Source of the DNA: Methyloglobulus sp. | GTDB lineage: Bacteria > Pseudomonadota > Gammaproteobacteria > Methylococcales > Methylomonadaceae | Assembly: GCA_013140405.1 (NCBI GenBank) | Contig: JABFSV010000527.1 | Coordinates: forward strand, 1 to 6,023 | Direction: 5' to 3' | DNA length: 6,023 bases | Part shown: positions 5,925 through 6,023 of the stretch, one piece after another | Numbering within the stretch: position 1 is the first letter of the stretch | How the letters are laid out: the number at the start of each line of letters is the position of its first letter | Program-made: the position numbers and the translations under genes | Notes under the pieces: generated by a model | Seen by the model: the letters and a program-made list of their open reading frames with translations, nothing else | Told to the model about the DNA's origin: nothing | Databases searched by the model: none

Positions 5925-6023
5925 AGAATTAAGGCCCCTTTATCCGTTTAACCGTTCCGTTAAGTACCGGATAGCAGACGGCCTTATTCAGAAATTAGCT
6001 TACGTATCGAATAGGCGCTGTCG

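Larger units (their letters stand above)
5814..6023. other. Non-coding leader upstream of the sigma gene
   Basis: These 210 bases hold no convincing gene on either strand. Apart from the Fur-like site and inverted repeat listed separately, CCGTT occurs three times close together (5944, 5952 and 5957). The upstream gene lies outside the window, so its orientation is unknown. Confidence 0.6.

Overview
All four genes in this window lie on the minus strand, so the locus reads from right to left. It is a complete iron-starvation cell-surface signalling and uptake unit of the FecI-FecR-FecA type. In transcription order it has an ECF sigma factor of the FecI family (5813-5289), a FecR-type transmembrane anti-sigma regulator (5202-4165), a TonB-dependent siderophore receptor with an N-terminal signalling (STN) domain (3914-1368), and a PepSY-domain inner-membrane protein (1281 or 1323 to 91). 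The outer-membrane architecture means a Gram-negative host, most likely a proteobacterium. The sequence style and moderate GC (about 42-58% by region, from hand counts) would suit a gammaproteobacterium, perhaps an environmental one such as a methanotroph. I cannot fix the taxon from this window.

Layout. Positions 6023-5814 are the leader of the sigma gene, with weak Fur-like and promoter-like signals. The sigma gene is followed by an 86-bp gap with a small stem-loop, then fecR. A 250-bp gap separates fecR from the receptor gene. It holds the best regulatory signal in the window, two abutting Fur-box-like sequences at 3989-4017, and a strong Shine-Dalgarno sits just before the receptor ATG. 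The PepSY gene follows the receptor after 44 or 86 bp, depending on its start codon, and is probably co-transcribed with it. Positions 90-1 are downstream non-coding sequence with no convincing terminator.

How the genes work together (family knowledge plus inference). A ferric siderophore binds the receptor barrel. The periplasmic STN domain contacts the C-terminal domain of FecR, FecR is processed within the membrane, and the sigma factor is released to transcribe the receptor operon. Fur with iron would shut this off. The PepSY protein is the likely inner-membrane partner that helps release or handle the imported iron. No siderophore synthesis gene, ABC importer or tonB/exbBD is visible, so the ligand could be self-made elsewhere or a xenosiderophore.

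I see no mobile element, CRISPR array or RNA gene, and nothing that amounts to a new class of system. The points of interest are regulatory and architectural: the tandem Fur-like operator, the Gly-Thr cleavage motif in FecR, the PepSY gene tied to the receptor, and uneven base composition along the locus.
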